Assembly (NCBI GenBank): GCA_964617665.1
Contig: CAZUAH010000143.1
Coordinates: 1 to 28,057, forward strand
Direction: 5' to 3'
Source: JADHUC01 sp964617665
GTDB lineage: Bacteria > Planctomycetota > Planctomycetia > Pirellulales > Pirellulaceae
DNA: 28,057 bases
Positions 1 to 8,564 of this stretch are shown here, piece by piece. A program made the translations under genes and the position numbers. The notes below the pieces were generated by a model. The model did no database searches. It was not told where the DNA came from and saw nothing but the letters and a program-made list of their open reading frames with translations. Position 1 is the first letter of the stretch. Each line of letters starts with the position of its first letter.

Positions 1-28
1 ATCCCGTGATTTACTGCAATCACAAACC

Positions 29-3000
29 TCACGCGTTCTTCGTGCGTGCGCTGTGCAAGTCACAGTGTACAGTAATCGTATGATGACGCAATTCGTGGCC
101 CATCAGCTCGACGACCTCGTCAATCAGATCATTGACATTTGTCGACGATCTGCGAGGTTCGCATTTTCGAACCGTGTTGCGAAGACGCTTGATAATTTCG
201 GCCGCGCGACGAACCTGTCCAGAGGTCTTGTCTAGCATCTCGATCAGATCCGCTGAATCGGCCCCCAAACGCCGCAGTTGCCCACGGATGGCCGTCACAT
301 AGTTGGTGACGGCGTAGAGCGGCTGGTTCAGCTCGTGAGCAATCCCCGTGGCCATTTCTCCCATTGTAGAAAGCCGCCCCAGGTGGGCCAACTCGGCGTC
401 ACGCTGTCGCAATTGTGCTTCTGCCTTCTTGCGATCCGTGATGTCCTGCACGACAGAGCCAACGCCGACGATTTTACCCCGATCCGGCTTAATCGGGTAA
501 TAGCTCACCAGCCAATCCTTTTCCACACCGGGTTCGGCTGACGTAGTGCCATGTACCTCGACATCGAGCTCCGGTTGGCCCGTCTCGAGCACGCGCTCGT
601 ACACCGGCACGACCTGATCGGCAAGGTCTGGAATGATCTCGGCCGTAGTGCGCCCGTAGTGCTCGGAAGCCGGACGGCCGTTGATGGTGGCCAGCACATT
701 GTTAATCCGCACGAAACGCAGATCCCGGTCCAGTACGCAAAACCCCGCGGGCGAACTGTCATAAAGATAATTCAGCTCGGCGACTTGTTGTTCCAGTATC
801 TTGCGACTCTCCTTCAGTGCTTCTTCGGCTTGCTTGCGTTCGGTGATGTCCAGGCTGAATCCCTGACTCGCGGGACGACCGTCAAACGATGTCAAAGAGA
901 CCGTGTGATCCAGCCAGGCGACGCTGCCATTCTTGCGGATGATCCGAAAGGTATAGCGCGACGGTACGTCCTCGCTGGCCAGTCTCGCCTTGGCTCGATG
1001 TGCGACCATTTCCCTGTCGTCCGGGTGAAACAGCTCTCGAAGCTGTTCGGGCGTCAACGAGCACAGTTCGGCGACCGAACGGCCCATTATATCGGCCATC
1101 GCCTGATTCGCGAATACAATTCGATCGTCCTGAAGAACGGTGACGCCCACGAGTGCACTCTCGACCAGAGATTTGTACCTGGCCTCGCTTGCTTCGAGGG
1201 CTTCGGTGGCGTCCGCTCGCTGCAGGGCGATGCCGATGCTATGCCCCAAGCTCTCCAAGAACTCGATTAGTCCGATTGTCAATTGTCCCGGCCGACGATC
1301 GTTCAGTTGCAGCAGCCCGATCATTTCGCCGCCGGAGACCACGGGAATCAATGCCACGGATTTGTAGCCTTCAGCGGGACAGAGACCGCGTGGACGGACC
1401 AGTAGTTCCTCTTCGGTCGCGGACGCGAGCAGTTCGGTTGTTGAACTCGTCCAGAAGCTGCCGCCGTCGGTGTAGAAGGGCTGCGACGGATCGATGCGTC
1501 CACAAAGCACATTGCCACAGAGACAATCCAGCACTGGAGTGCCTTCGACATCGCGAATAAACTCGCCCGACGGGTCGCGGGCGCAGAGATGCCGTTCTTT
1601 CTCCACAAAATGATCGCGAAAGCCGTTGGTGGCGTAATAGGGATAGTCATCACCCTCGCGCAAGCGGATACCCACCGCCTCGACGCCCGTGTACTGTTTG
1701 ATCCGGTCCAGAATACCAGCAATCACCTCGTGCTTGTCGCCGCCGGTATTCAAGTGCTCGAGGATTTTCAGCGACAGCCGCGTTCTCTCCTGTTCTTGTC
1801 GTTGCTCGGAAACGTCGGCGCGAATGTCAATGAAATGGGTCACCTCGCCCGCTTCGTTTCTTACCGGTGTTATGGCGACGCGGTTCCAGAACGTCGAGCC
1901 ATCTTTTCGGTAGTTCAACAGTTCGACCGTGGTAGGTTTGCCCTGTGAAACCGCTTGACGTAATCGGTCGACGGACTCGGGATCGGTAGCGGGCCCTTGC
2001 AGAAAACGCATATTGCGACCCAGCACGTCATCGGCCGTATAACCGGTTAGATGCTCGAATCCTTGGTTCACAAAAACGGTCGGTTGGTCCGGCTGCCCCG
2101 TGTCCGTGATGCTGATCCCTTCCGTCGCAGCGTTCACCGCCCGATCTCGGAGAAGCAAGTCCTTTTCAGCCCGTTTTCGATCGGTGATGTCGAGGACCGC
2201 TCCGATCAAACCAGCAATCGTTCCGGCACGATCCGTGAAAACCGCCTTCTGGTAAATGACTTCGCGCAGCTCTTCATGCGCATTCATCAACCGAGACTCG
2301 TACCGTTGCTCCCCCCCACTCTCGAACAGATCGTTATCCTTGGCGTGATAGGTTTCTGCCAAGTCCGGTGGGTTGATGTCGAATACGGTCTTTCCGATCA
2401 GTCGCTCCCGCGTTTCGCCGAAGAAGTCTTCGAAAGCCGCGTTGAAACCGAGGTAACGTCCTTCGGTATCCTTGTAGAACACCGGGATCGGGATCGCGTC
2501 GAGTAGCGTGTTCAGAAAAGCCTCGCTTTCGCGCAGCGACTCCTCGGCCTTCTTGCGTTCGGTGATGTCGCGGAGGACTCCCACCAGACCCACGATCCTC
2601 CCGTCCTCGCCGCGCTGGATCTTGGCGGAATCCTCCAGCCAATGTACACAGCCTCGAACATCCCTTATTCTGAATTCTGTGGGAAACTCTTCCCCTGTCG
2701 ACATGGATCTCTGAAAATCAGCAGCTACACCTTCGCGGTCTTCGGAAGCCACAAGATCCATGAGGTTCTCGCCAAGTATCTCGTCGGCAGGAACACCGTA
2801 ACGTTCCCCTTGTGGACCGACGTAGGTGAAATATCCTTCCGCGTCCGCTGAATAGGGGATGTCTCCCGTCTTCTCAACAAGGTTGCGATAGTCTTGTTCC
2901 GCCTTCGCCAGCGCCTCGTTGGCTGCCTCCAACTCGCCAGTACGTTCTGCCACTGCGGCTTCAAGAGTCTTGGCACGTTGCAGCAGGCGGGTCTGTATGG

Positions 3001-3373
3001 CACGGTGTATTTGCCGTAGAAGCTCCGCGGGATCGCCGACTTTTTCTACGTACGCGAATACGCCCCAGTTGATTGCGATCTTCGCCGACTCGAAAGAGCT
3101 GTACCCCGTGTGAATGATTACGGGGACATCCTCGGAGAATGCGCCAAGTTTCTCCAGAAGCGTGCCCTCGCTCAGATCCGGAAGACGCAGATCGACCACT
3201 GCGACGTCAATCCGGCCACCGTCGAGGTAATCCAGTGCCTCGCTGGCCGTCGGGCAACCGACGACCTCGAACCCTTCATCTCCCACAATGTCAGACAACG
3301 TGCGAAGCTGCGACCCGTTGTCCTCGACAATCAGCACACGAAAAACCCGTTGGCCGATCGGATCCTCGTTCAT
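29..3373 (-). CDS. REC-multi-PAS-GAF histidine kinase lacking its ATPase domain
   Basis: A cytoplasmic sensor kinase-like protein of 1114 residues with no signal peptide or membrane helix. An N-terminal receiver domain (about 10-125) has acidic pocket E17/D18, phosphoacceptor D61, T89 and K111. A coiled coil (about 130-160) follows. Then come two PAS domains (about 162-278 and 280-402), a LOV-like PAS (about 405-525), a Cys-rich GAF (about 530-710), two more PAS domains (about 724-848 and 852-985), and a HisKA domain with H-box HELNQP and His1013. The protein stops about 100 residues after that His with no N, G1, F or G2 boxes, so it cannot phosphorylate itself as written. Only 28 bases remain before the window edge, so truncation, frameshift or a split gene cannot be told apart. 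The ATG is supported by GGAG about 7 bases upstream. It lies downstream of the double-receiver gene on the same strand, across a gap holding a palindromic element. Confidence 0.85.
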   Translation of the reverse strand: MNEDPIGQRVFRVLIVEDNGSQLRTLSDIVGDEGFEVVGCPTASEALDYLDGGRIDVAVVDLRLPDLSEGTLLEKLGAFSEDVPVIIHTGYSSFESAKIAINWGVFAYVEKVGDPAELLRQIHRAIQTRLLQRAKTLEAAVAERTGELEAANEALAKAEQDYRNLVEKTGDIPYSADAEGYFTYVGPQGERYGVPADEILGENLMDLVASEDREGVAADFQRSMSTGEEFPTEFRIRDVRGCVHWLEDSAKIQRGEDGRIVGLVGVLRDITERKKAEESLRESEAFLNTLLDAIPIPVFYKDTEGRYLGFNAAFEDFFGETRERLIGKTVFDINPPDLAETYHAKDNDLFESGGEQRYESRLMNAHEELREVIYQKAVFTDRAGTIAGLIGAVLDITDRKRAEKDLLLRDRAVNAATEGISITDTGQPDQPTVFVNQGFEHLTGYTADDVLGRNMRFLQGPATDPESVDRLRQAVSQGKPTTVELLNYRKDGSTFWNRVAITPVRNEAGEVTHFIDIRADVSEQRQEQERTRLSLKILEHLNTGGDKHEVIAGILDRIKQYTGVEAVGIRLREGDDYPYYATNGFRDHFVEKERHLCARDPSGEFIRDVEGTPVLDCLCGNVLCGRIDPSQPFYTDGGSFWTSSTTELLASATEEELLVRPRGLCPAEGYKSVALIPVVSGGEMIGLLQLNDRRPGQLTIGLIEFLESLGHSIGIALQRADATEALEASEARYKSLVESALVGVTVLQDDRIVFANQAMADIMGRSVAELCSLTPEQLRELFHPDDREMVAHRAKARLASEDVPSRYTFRIIRKNGSVAWLDHTVSLTSFDGRPASQGFSLDITERKQAEEALKESRKILEQQVAELNYLYDSSPAGFCVLDRDLRFVRINNVLATINGRPASEHYGRTTAEIIPDLADQVVPVYERVLETGQPELDVEVHGTTSAEPGVEKDWLVSYYPIKPDRGKIVGVGSVVQDITDRKKAEAQLRQRDAELAHLGRLSTMGEMATGIAHELNQPLYAVTNYVTAIRGQLRRLGADSADLIEMLDKTSGQVRRAAEIIKRLRNTVRKCEPRRSSTNVNDLIDEVVELMGHELRHHTITVHCDLHSARTKNA

Positions 3374-3399
3374 GTCTGTACTCCGCAGGTTACGTCTCG

Positions 3400-3529
3400 T
3401 CGTTTAGCCGCAGTGCCCAGCGGGCCGCGCGTCGACGAGGACGTTGCGCGGTGTGTCTCTTGGGCGTGGAAAGGGATGCTGGTTCCAGCTCAACTCTCAC
3501 GCGGGCCGCTGGACCCTGCGGTTAAACGA
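3400..3529. repeat. Palindromic element with TCGTTTAGC...TTAAACGA termini, copy 1
   Basis: The ends 3400-3413 and 3516-3529 are reverse complements with one mismatch. The match continues inward with small gaps to about 3431 and 3499, leaving a central spacer of about 65 bases. It fills most of the 268-bp gap between the double-receiver gene and the REC-PAS kinase. The outermost 9 bases on the left and 8 on the right are identical to those of the element at 8423-8508. Not coding as far as I can see; it is probably a dispersed intergenic repeat. Confidence 0.65.
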
Positions 3530-3641
3530 TCTGATCGTACCCCAAACAATAGTTGCCGTCGAAAGGACCTTAGGCAATCCGCCCGACGTTTCGTCTTCGC
3601 AATATCTCCGGTCGCTCCCATGCGCTCCGCGCGGCGGCTGT

Positions 3642-4427
3642 TTAGCCGTCGTCAATTGGTGGTTTCCGCATGTCGTCCGACACCCGTCTGCCGCCCACCC
3701 GCTCCAGCAGGCTGAGGATGTGATCGATATCCAGCGGCTTCTTGACAATCGTGTACGCATTCCGTCTGACCGCCTCGCGGGCCATACGCTCGAACTCGTC
3801 TTCCATGCCGGTAATCATGATGGCGACCGCCGTAGGCGTAATCTGCTTGATCGCCAGATACAACTCCAGGCCTGTCATGGCGGGTAGGTTGACGTCGACA
3901 AATACCAAGTCAAAACGAATCTGTTCGACCAACTCTAACGCATCGTGTGGCGACTTGGTAACCGTCACTCGGTAGCCTTGTTCCTTCAAAGCTCCCTGGA
4001 GCGGGTCCGCGATGCGGTCGTCTTCCTCGACCACCAGAATAGCCGTGTCCTTCACCTCGTCAATCAACTGGATCGTCTTCTGTACGTCGAGGGGTTTGGA
4101 AAGAAAGGCGATGGCCCCTTCGTCCAGAGCAGACCGTTTCAGATCCTCGAGGCCGTAGGCACTCATCATAATGACGCGCACGGCTTCCTGGTGGCGACGG
4201 ATCTGCCGGAAGGCTTCTACTCCGTCGATTCCAGGCATTCGCACGTCCATCAGGATGATGTCGAAGCGTTGGCGCGAACACATGTCGACTGCCTCCTCGC
4301 CAGTCCCTGCGGTAGCGACGTCGTAACCGTCGTCGCGTAGGATATCGCTCAAGGTCCTTCGCATATTGGCCTCGTCATCGACGATCAGCACCCTGGTGTA
4401 CGTGGCAATTCCCTCGTTCGTACTCAT
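3642..4427 (-). CDS. Tandem double-receiver response regulator without output domain
   Basis: A protein of 261 residues made of two CheY-like receiver domains and nothing else. REC1 (about 11-125) has D17/D18, phosphoacceptor D61, S89 and K111 followed by P112. REC2 (about 128-245) has E134/E135/D136/D137, phosphoacceptor D178 and a KKP motif near 228. Both keep the residues needed for phosphotransfer. No DNA-binding, enzymatic or HPt domain follows, so a phosphorelay or allosteric role by protein contact is the likely one (inference). A purine-rich AAAGAGGAG lies just upstream of the ATG. It sits between two histidine-kinase genes on the same strand. The upstream kinase is separated from it by a perfect 21-bp hairpin, the downstream one by a palindromic element. 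Confidence 0.9.
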   Translation of the reverse strand: MSTNEGIATYTRVLIVDDEANMRRTLSDILRDDGYDVATAGTGEEAVDMCSRQRFDIILMDVRMPGIDGVEAFRQIRRHQEAVRVIMMSAYGLEDLKRSALDEGAIAFLSKPLDVQKTIQLIDEVKDTAILVVEEDDRIADPLQGALKEQGYRVTVTKSPHDALELVEQIRFDLVFVDVNLPAMTGLELYLAIKQITPTAVAIMITGMEDEFERMAREAVRRNAYTIVKKPLDIDHILSLLERVGGRRVSDDMRKPPIDDG

Positions 4428-4470
4428 CTACTCCTCTTTCTCGTTCTCGCTAGTCGCTCAATGCACAACT

Positions 4471-4518
4471 GCCCGAAGCGCGAGCGAGGGATCCTATTCC
4501 CTCGCTCGCGCTTCGGGC
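4471..4518. repeat. Perfect 21-bp inverted repeat (hairpin) with 6-base loop
   Basis: Arms 4471-4491 and 4498-4518 are exact reverse complements, separated by the loop TCCTAT. The stem is GC-rich and contains GAAGCGCGAGCGAGGGA. It lies 27 bases past the stop of the upstream kinase and 43 bases before the start of the double-receiver gene. No clear T-tract follows in the direction of transcription, so it is not a textbook Rho-independent terminator. It may be a REP-like dispersed palindrome, an RNA stabiliser or an attenuating hairpin. Confidence 0.85.
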
Positions 4519-4545
4519 TAGTGTTGAAATCGTCAAACCTCGGTA

Positions 4546-7500
4546 TTACTCTTCCTTGCGCGTGCTCGGCAGCCGGATTCGGAAAGCCGCTCCGCCCGCG
4601 TCTTGTTTCATCAACTCGATAGTTCCGCCGTGCAAGTCGACGATCTGGCTGCAAATTGTCAAGCCCAGGCCCGTGCCTTGAGCCTTGGTCGTCACCAGCG
4701 GCTCGAACAGCGGCTCGCGGACCTCGGCCGCCACGCCCGGGCCGCCGTCTCGGAGAGTGATTATATCGTGTTCGCCGTCTTGGTGGGCTTCCACAGCGAT
4801 TTCCCCGTGCCCATCCATCGCCGCAATCGAATTGTCCAGGAGATTCTGCACGATTTGGGTCAGTTGGTCCGCATCAGCCCAGATTGTAAACGGCTCAGGG
4901 TCAAGAGACATGCTGCAACGGACCTTTGCAGCACCGGGATCTCCGGCCAAGACGTCCGCAACCACCTGTCCGAGGTCCACTTCCTCTTTGTCCGGAGGCT
5001 TCGCTCTGGCAATCGACAGCAGATTCGTGATTATCGTGTCCGCTCTAGTCACTTCATCATCAATGATGCCGAAGTACTCTCGAAAAAACGGCGGATCGCT
5101 TGGTGCGTTGCGTTTCAAACGAAAGATCGCATTCCGGATCGAACCAAGCGGATTGCGCACGTCATGTGCGATCGTCGCGGATACCTGTCCAATCGCCGCC
5201 AGACGAGTGTTTCTGACGAGTTCGCCCTGCAATTTCTCTAGTTCAGCCTCCGCACGCTTTCGTGCCGCGTGCTGTTCCGCCAGCAGTCTCTCTCGGGATA
5301 TGCGTGACTCCTCCTCGGCCTGCTTGCGTTCGGTGACGTCTCGTCCGGATGCGATGATTCCGATTACTTCCCCTGCGTCGTTGCGTACGGCCGTATTCGC
5401 CCATGCCTGCCAGCGCCAACCATTCACGGTCCTCGCACGCTCTTCCATGTACGCGTAATACGGCGGTTTGCGGACGCGCGCAATTGCATCGGCCACGCGT
5501 TCGCGATCCTGCTCGTGGATTAACGGCATGAACCGCGACCCTATTAACTGATCCTCTGACTTGCCGAAGGTGCGGCAGTAAGAAGGACTGGCAAAGAGGA
5601 GCCTACCATCGACATCAAACCTCACCACCATGTCGGTTTGATTGTCGACCAGCAGGCGGTATTTCTCTTGGCTCTCACGCAATGCCTCTTCGTACCTTTT
5701 CTTGTCGGTTATATCACGCCACACCGAGCGGCTTCGGACGATATTCCCTTCCTCGTCACGCACTGCCGTGACATTCAAACTGACATCTATCTTGCTGCCA
5801 TCTCTTCTCTTGAGTTGAAGTTCGGCATTATTGACTTCGCCTGTTTCCACAAAGGACTGAAATGCCTTCTTGACATCCTCCATACAGTCGGGATGGTAGA
5901 TTTCGAAGATGGGCCGACCGTTGATCTCCTGTTTTGTGTAGCCCAGTGCGTTGGCTACCGTCTGGTTGCAGTCCAAGATCTCGGCCGTCTTGGCGGACAC
6001 CGAGGCTGCCATGTCCGGCGAGTTATCGTAGTAGTCCTGGTATCTCGCCTCGGATTGCTTCAGTGCTCCCTCTGCTTGCCGACGCTCCGTTATGTCTTCA
6101 CCAGAACTAACCGTGCCGATGACACAGCCGGTATTGTCACGAACAACCGTGTTGTGCCACGCAACGATGCGTTCGTCCCCGCTCTTGGTGAGGACGGGAT
6201 TCTCGTAATATTCGAACAGATCTATTTCGCCTGCGATCAGTCTCCGGAAAACACTGCGGACGTCGGCCCGTAGCCTCTCGGGAAGGCACAAGTCAAACCA
6301 ATCTTGCCCAATGATCTCCTCAGCACTGTAGCCCAGCAGGTCCTCGCCTCGCCGGTTGAGAAGCGTTACCCTTCCCTCTCGATCAAGAGCCACGAAGGCG
6401 ACACCAGCGATGTCCAGATAGCGTTGCGCCCTTTCGGTCTGGGCATGCAGCCGTTGTTCGGCTTGTTTGCGCTCAGTTATGTTTCGAATGATGGCCCTCG
6501 ATGATACGACCGTTCCATCTACGACTTGTGGGAATGCATTGACTTCGACGGGGACGGTTTCGCCACTCCTGGTCAAGAAGGCACTCTCAACTGCCCTCTC
6601 CGGCTTCCCTTCGAGGACATTCTTCAGCTTGCCCGCAATTCGCTCCCGAAAATCCGGGTGAATTACGTCCAGCAGTTCCTTGCCGATGTATTCCTCTCGG
6701 GAATATCCGAGTGTCTCAAGTTCCATCTTGTTCGCATCGACAATTTTTCCTTCGCGATCCACCACGTGGATCATGTCCAACGCGTCGTCGAACAGGGTGT
6801 GATATTTTGCCTCGGACACCCGAAGCTCGGTTTCTATTCGTTTTCCTTCCACAACGTCGCCGATCAGCCCGGCCGCTACGGTCAGGCGGTTCCTCGTCAC
6901 ATCCACGATGTCAACCGACTGTGATGTGGTGCTCTCGTCGACCTCTGCAACCAGGACAGCGCGTCCTTCGGCCGCTGGCCGTCGATCCTTCATGTCCTGA
7001 GGTGAATCGTCGCATCCAAAACTGATGGCTCCAACCACCTCGTCTCTTGCCAGAACCGGAACAGCATTGACGCGTAGGCATCCCCGGCACTCGATACTTG
7101 CGGGCTTGCCTGTCTCGATCGCGATCTTTGACGCCTTGCGCCAAGTAGACTCGTGGCAATGCCAACTGCAGGATTCAGATGCCCCGCCTTGATCGTCGGT
7201 CTCACACGATTGGTCCGATGCCTCGTCCAGATACTGACACCAGCCCGATGCAATGATCCCCGTCGAGCATTCGCCGTTCTTCTCGTAGACTGCCGCCGAC
7301 GTTCCCAGCAGGCCAACCAGATCGACCAGGATTTGCAGTAACCGCTCCTCGCCAACCGCATCCATGATTTCGCGCCGCGAGCCTGACTCCACTCGGTTTC
7401 CACCGACGCGCACTAATTCACGGCCAGACACCCCTCCATCAGGGTATAGGACGCGGATAGTGTGAAACATCGGGTCGCCTGAGTTGGAAGGAGAGAGCTT

Positions 7501-7578
7501 CACTCGACAGACTCCTCGCCGTCCGTGGAACGACGTCAATATCGCGACGACGTCGATGTCGAGAAAGATGCCGCGCAT
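4546..7578 (-). CDS. Cys-rich sensor, 4xPAS hybrid-free histidine kinase
   Basis: A complete soluble histidine kinase of up to 1010 residues. A Cys-rich sensory domain resembling PocR/GAF-type ligand pockets (about 72-195) carries eight cysteines: 104, 114, 125, 137, 141, 164, 167 and 189. Four PAS domains follow (about 254-376, 377-505, 506-630 and 632-755), then a coiled coil. The transmitter has the H-box HDVRNP (His805), an N-box near 912, a G1 box DGGPGV and a G2 box GTGLGL. The start is uncertain: ATGs at 7578, 7470 and 7365 all keep the sensory domain and none has a convincing ribosome binding site. A 60-70-residue N-terminal extension of unknown nature is present if the first is used. 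The likely partner is the double-receiver protein encoded next on the same strand. Confidence 0.88.
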   Translation of the reverse strand: MRGIFLDIDVVAILTSFHGRRGVCRVKLSPSNSGDPMFHTIRVLYPDGGVSGRELVRVGGNRVESGSRREIMDAVGEERLLQILVDLVGLLGTSAAVYEKNGECSTGIIASGWCQYLDEASDQSCETDDQGGASESCSWHCHESTWRKASKIAIETGKPASIECRGCLRVNAVPVLARDEVVGAISFGCDDSPQDMKDRRPAAEGRAVLVAEVDESTTSQSVDIVDVTRNRLTVAAGLIGDVVEGKRIETELRVSEAKYHTLFDDALDMIHVVDREGKIVDANKMELETLGYSREEYIGKELLDVIHPDFRERIAGKLKNVLEGKPERAVESAFLTRSGETVPVEVNAFPQVVDGTVVSSRAIIRNITERKQAEQRLHAQTERAQRYLDIAGVAFVALDREGRVTLLNRRGEDLLGYSAEEIIGQDWFDLCLPERLRADVRSVFRRLIAGEIDLFEYYENPVLTKSGDERIVAWHNTVVRDNTGCVIGTVSSGEDITERRQAEGALKQSEARYQDYYDNSPDMAASVSAKTAEILDCNQTVANALGYTKQEINGRPIFEIYHPDCMEDVKKAFQSFVETGEVNNAELQLKRRDGSKIDVSLNVTAVRDEEGNIVRSRSVWRDITDKKRYEEALRESQEKYRLLVDNQTDMVVRFDVDGRLLFASPSYCRTFGKSEDQLIGSRFMPLIHEQDRERVADAIARVRKPPYYAYMEERARTVNGWRWQAWANTAVRNDAGEVIGIIASGRDVTERKQAEEESRISRERLLAEQHAARKRAEAELEKLQGELVRNTRLAAIGQVSATIAHDVRNPLGSIRNAIFRLKRNAPSDPPFFREYFGIIDDEVTRADTIITNLLSIARAKPPDKEEVDLGQVVADVLAGDPGAAKVRCSMSLDPEPFTIWADADQLTQIVQNLLDNSIAAMDGHGEIAVEAHQDGEHDIITLRDGGPGVAAEVREPLFEPLVTTKAQGTGLGLTICSQIVDLHGGTIELMKQDAGGAAFRIRLPSTRKEE

Positions 7579-7707
7579 GCGCGACCGGCTGGTATCCTAG
7601 CAGCGCAACACTGACGTGATGCGTGCAACAGCGGAGATTCTAGCGTGGCAGGTAACTCTTGTCGACCAGCAAGAGAGAGCCGGTAGTTACAGCACATTCC
7701 TATTTGG

Positions 7708-7926
7708 ACTGTTTGACTTCGCCTTGGCCACCTGCCAGCTTGCCTGGCAGGAGCCCGTGTTTGGACAGCTAGCGTGTCCGCACAACGCCCACTCTGCCTC
7801 CCCGCTCCACTTTCGCCGCCTCTGGCGGAGAAAGTGGAGCGGGGAGGTAAGTTGGAGCCCGCGTGTTCTAGCTTGCCAAACTGGTTCACCTGTCGGGCAA
7901 GCCAACAGGGGCCGAAGTCAAACAGT
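7708..7926. repeat. ~219-bp nested imperfect palindrome
   Basis: Almost the whole segment folds on itself. The outer arms 7708-7721 and 7913-7926 match perfectly over 14 bases. The middle arms match with a few substitutions and short gaps. The core arms 7797-7820 and 7824-7847 pair over 24 bases with one mismatch around a 3-base TCT loop. It fills most of the gap of more than 300 bp between the 4xPAS kinase and the small gene upstream, and no gene is evident inside it. Its right end overlaps the last codons and supplies the TGA stop of that gene. It resembles a MITE or large REP-type palindrome; no transposase or clear target duplication is seen. Confidence 0.85.
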
Positions 7927-8232
7927 CGAACTATCAAGCACGCGTCTATTGTCATCGACAATCCAGCCCTGCGCGCGGAATACCCTGTACGTGGCAACCA
8001 CGTGTTTGACTTCGGCAACGCGGGAGAAATCCACGATCGTCTCTACGGCGTTGCCGGCTTCATCGGTTTCGAGATAAACCGCTGGCCCGTATTCTCCAAG
8101 CTCAAAGTGCTTGCCATCATGCGAGACAGCAACACAGGTACATCCGAGTTGTTCCGCCAGCTTGTTGCGCAGGTCTTGCGGGGACACTGACGCACTGATG
8201 TCGTCAGGGAATGTGAATCGTGTTAGAGGCAT
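7918..8232 (-). CDS. Small hypothetical protein
   Basis: A protein of 104 residues from an ATG at 8232, beginning MPLTRFTFPDD. No family is recognised. It is soluble and acidic in the middle (HFELGEYGPAVYLETDEAGN), with a beta-rich look and no signal peptide. The reading frame extends to a TTG at 8361, but that 43-residue extension looks non-coding, so I prefer 8232. The ribosome binding site is weak. The stop codon and final residues lie within the right arm of the large palindrome, so the C-terminus may have been altered by insertion of that element. It stands alone between the diguanylate cyclase and the 4xPAS kinase. Confidence 0.5.
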   Translation of the reverse strand: MPLTRFTFPDDISASVSPQDLRNKLAEQLGCTCVAVSHDGKHFELGEYGPAVYLETDEAGNAVETIVDFSRVAEVKHVVATYRVFRAQGWIVDDNRRVLDSSTV

Positions 8233-8564
8233 GTGACGGTCCAACCAAGCAGTTCGCGTTTCGTCAATACATTTCCATTCCGGAGACGCCGTGGGAAGAA
8301 CCGGTACGGCGTTCTGTCCTTCTATTTCGCGGCCATTTCGAAACCTCGATATCCTCGCCAATTGAGCCGCGGGCGCTGGTCTCGGGCTTGCTTGGCGATA
8401 CCATGCTTAGCCCGATATCAGTTCGTTTAGCGGTAAGCCGAAGGCGACGACGTTTTGGGATCTCTAGAAGTTTTACGACGCCGACGCCCCCGGCTTACCG
8501 TTAAACGACGGACTCTCTACGTGCTATCACGCCGAACACGTAACTACGCGGTGGGTGATGGCCA
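8233..8564. other. Intergenic region, 332 bp, with inverted repeats
   Basis: No credible gene is seen. It holds a 7-bp inverted repeat (8286-8292 and 8306-8312) close to the start of the small gene, and the palindromic element at 8423-8508 that ends 56 bases after the stop of the diguanylate cyclase. Confidence 0.6.
8423..8508. repeat. Palindromic element with TCGTTTAGC...TTAAACGA termini, copy 2
   Basis: Arms 8425-8440 and 8491-8506 are reverse complements with one mismatch. The terminal bases TCGTTTAGC and TTAAACGA match those of the element at 3400-3529, but the interior is shorter and different. It lies just downstream of the diguanylate cyclase stop codon. It probably belongs to a dispersed palindrome family; it could double as a transcription barrier. 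Confidence 0.65.

Noticed and set aside
551..1270. 239-residue plus-strand open frame inside the first kinase
   Set aside because: It is antisense to a gene with clear PAS/GAF domains, and its translation shows no recognisable fold.
7536..8018. 160-residue minus-strand frame across the large palindrome
   Set aside because: It overlaps the kinase 5' end, the palindrome and the small gene in another frame; the Arg/Ala/Ser-rich translation is a by-product of the repeat.
8233..8361. N-terminal extension of the small gene from a TTG at 8361
   Set aside because: The extra 43 residues look non-coding and the ATG at 8232 begins a better-behaved protein.
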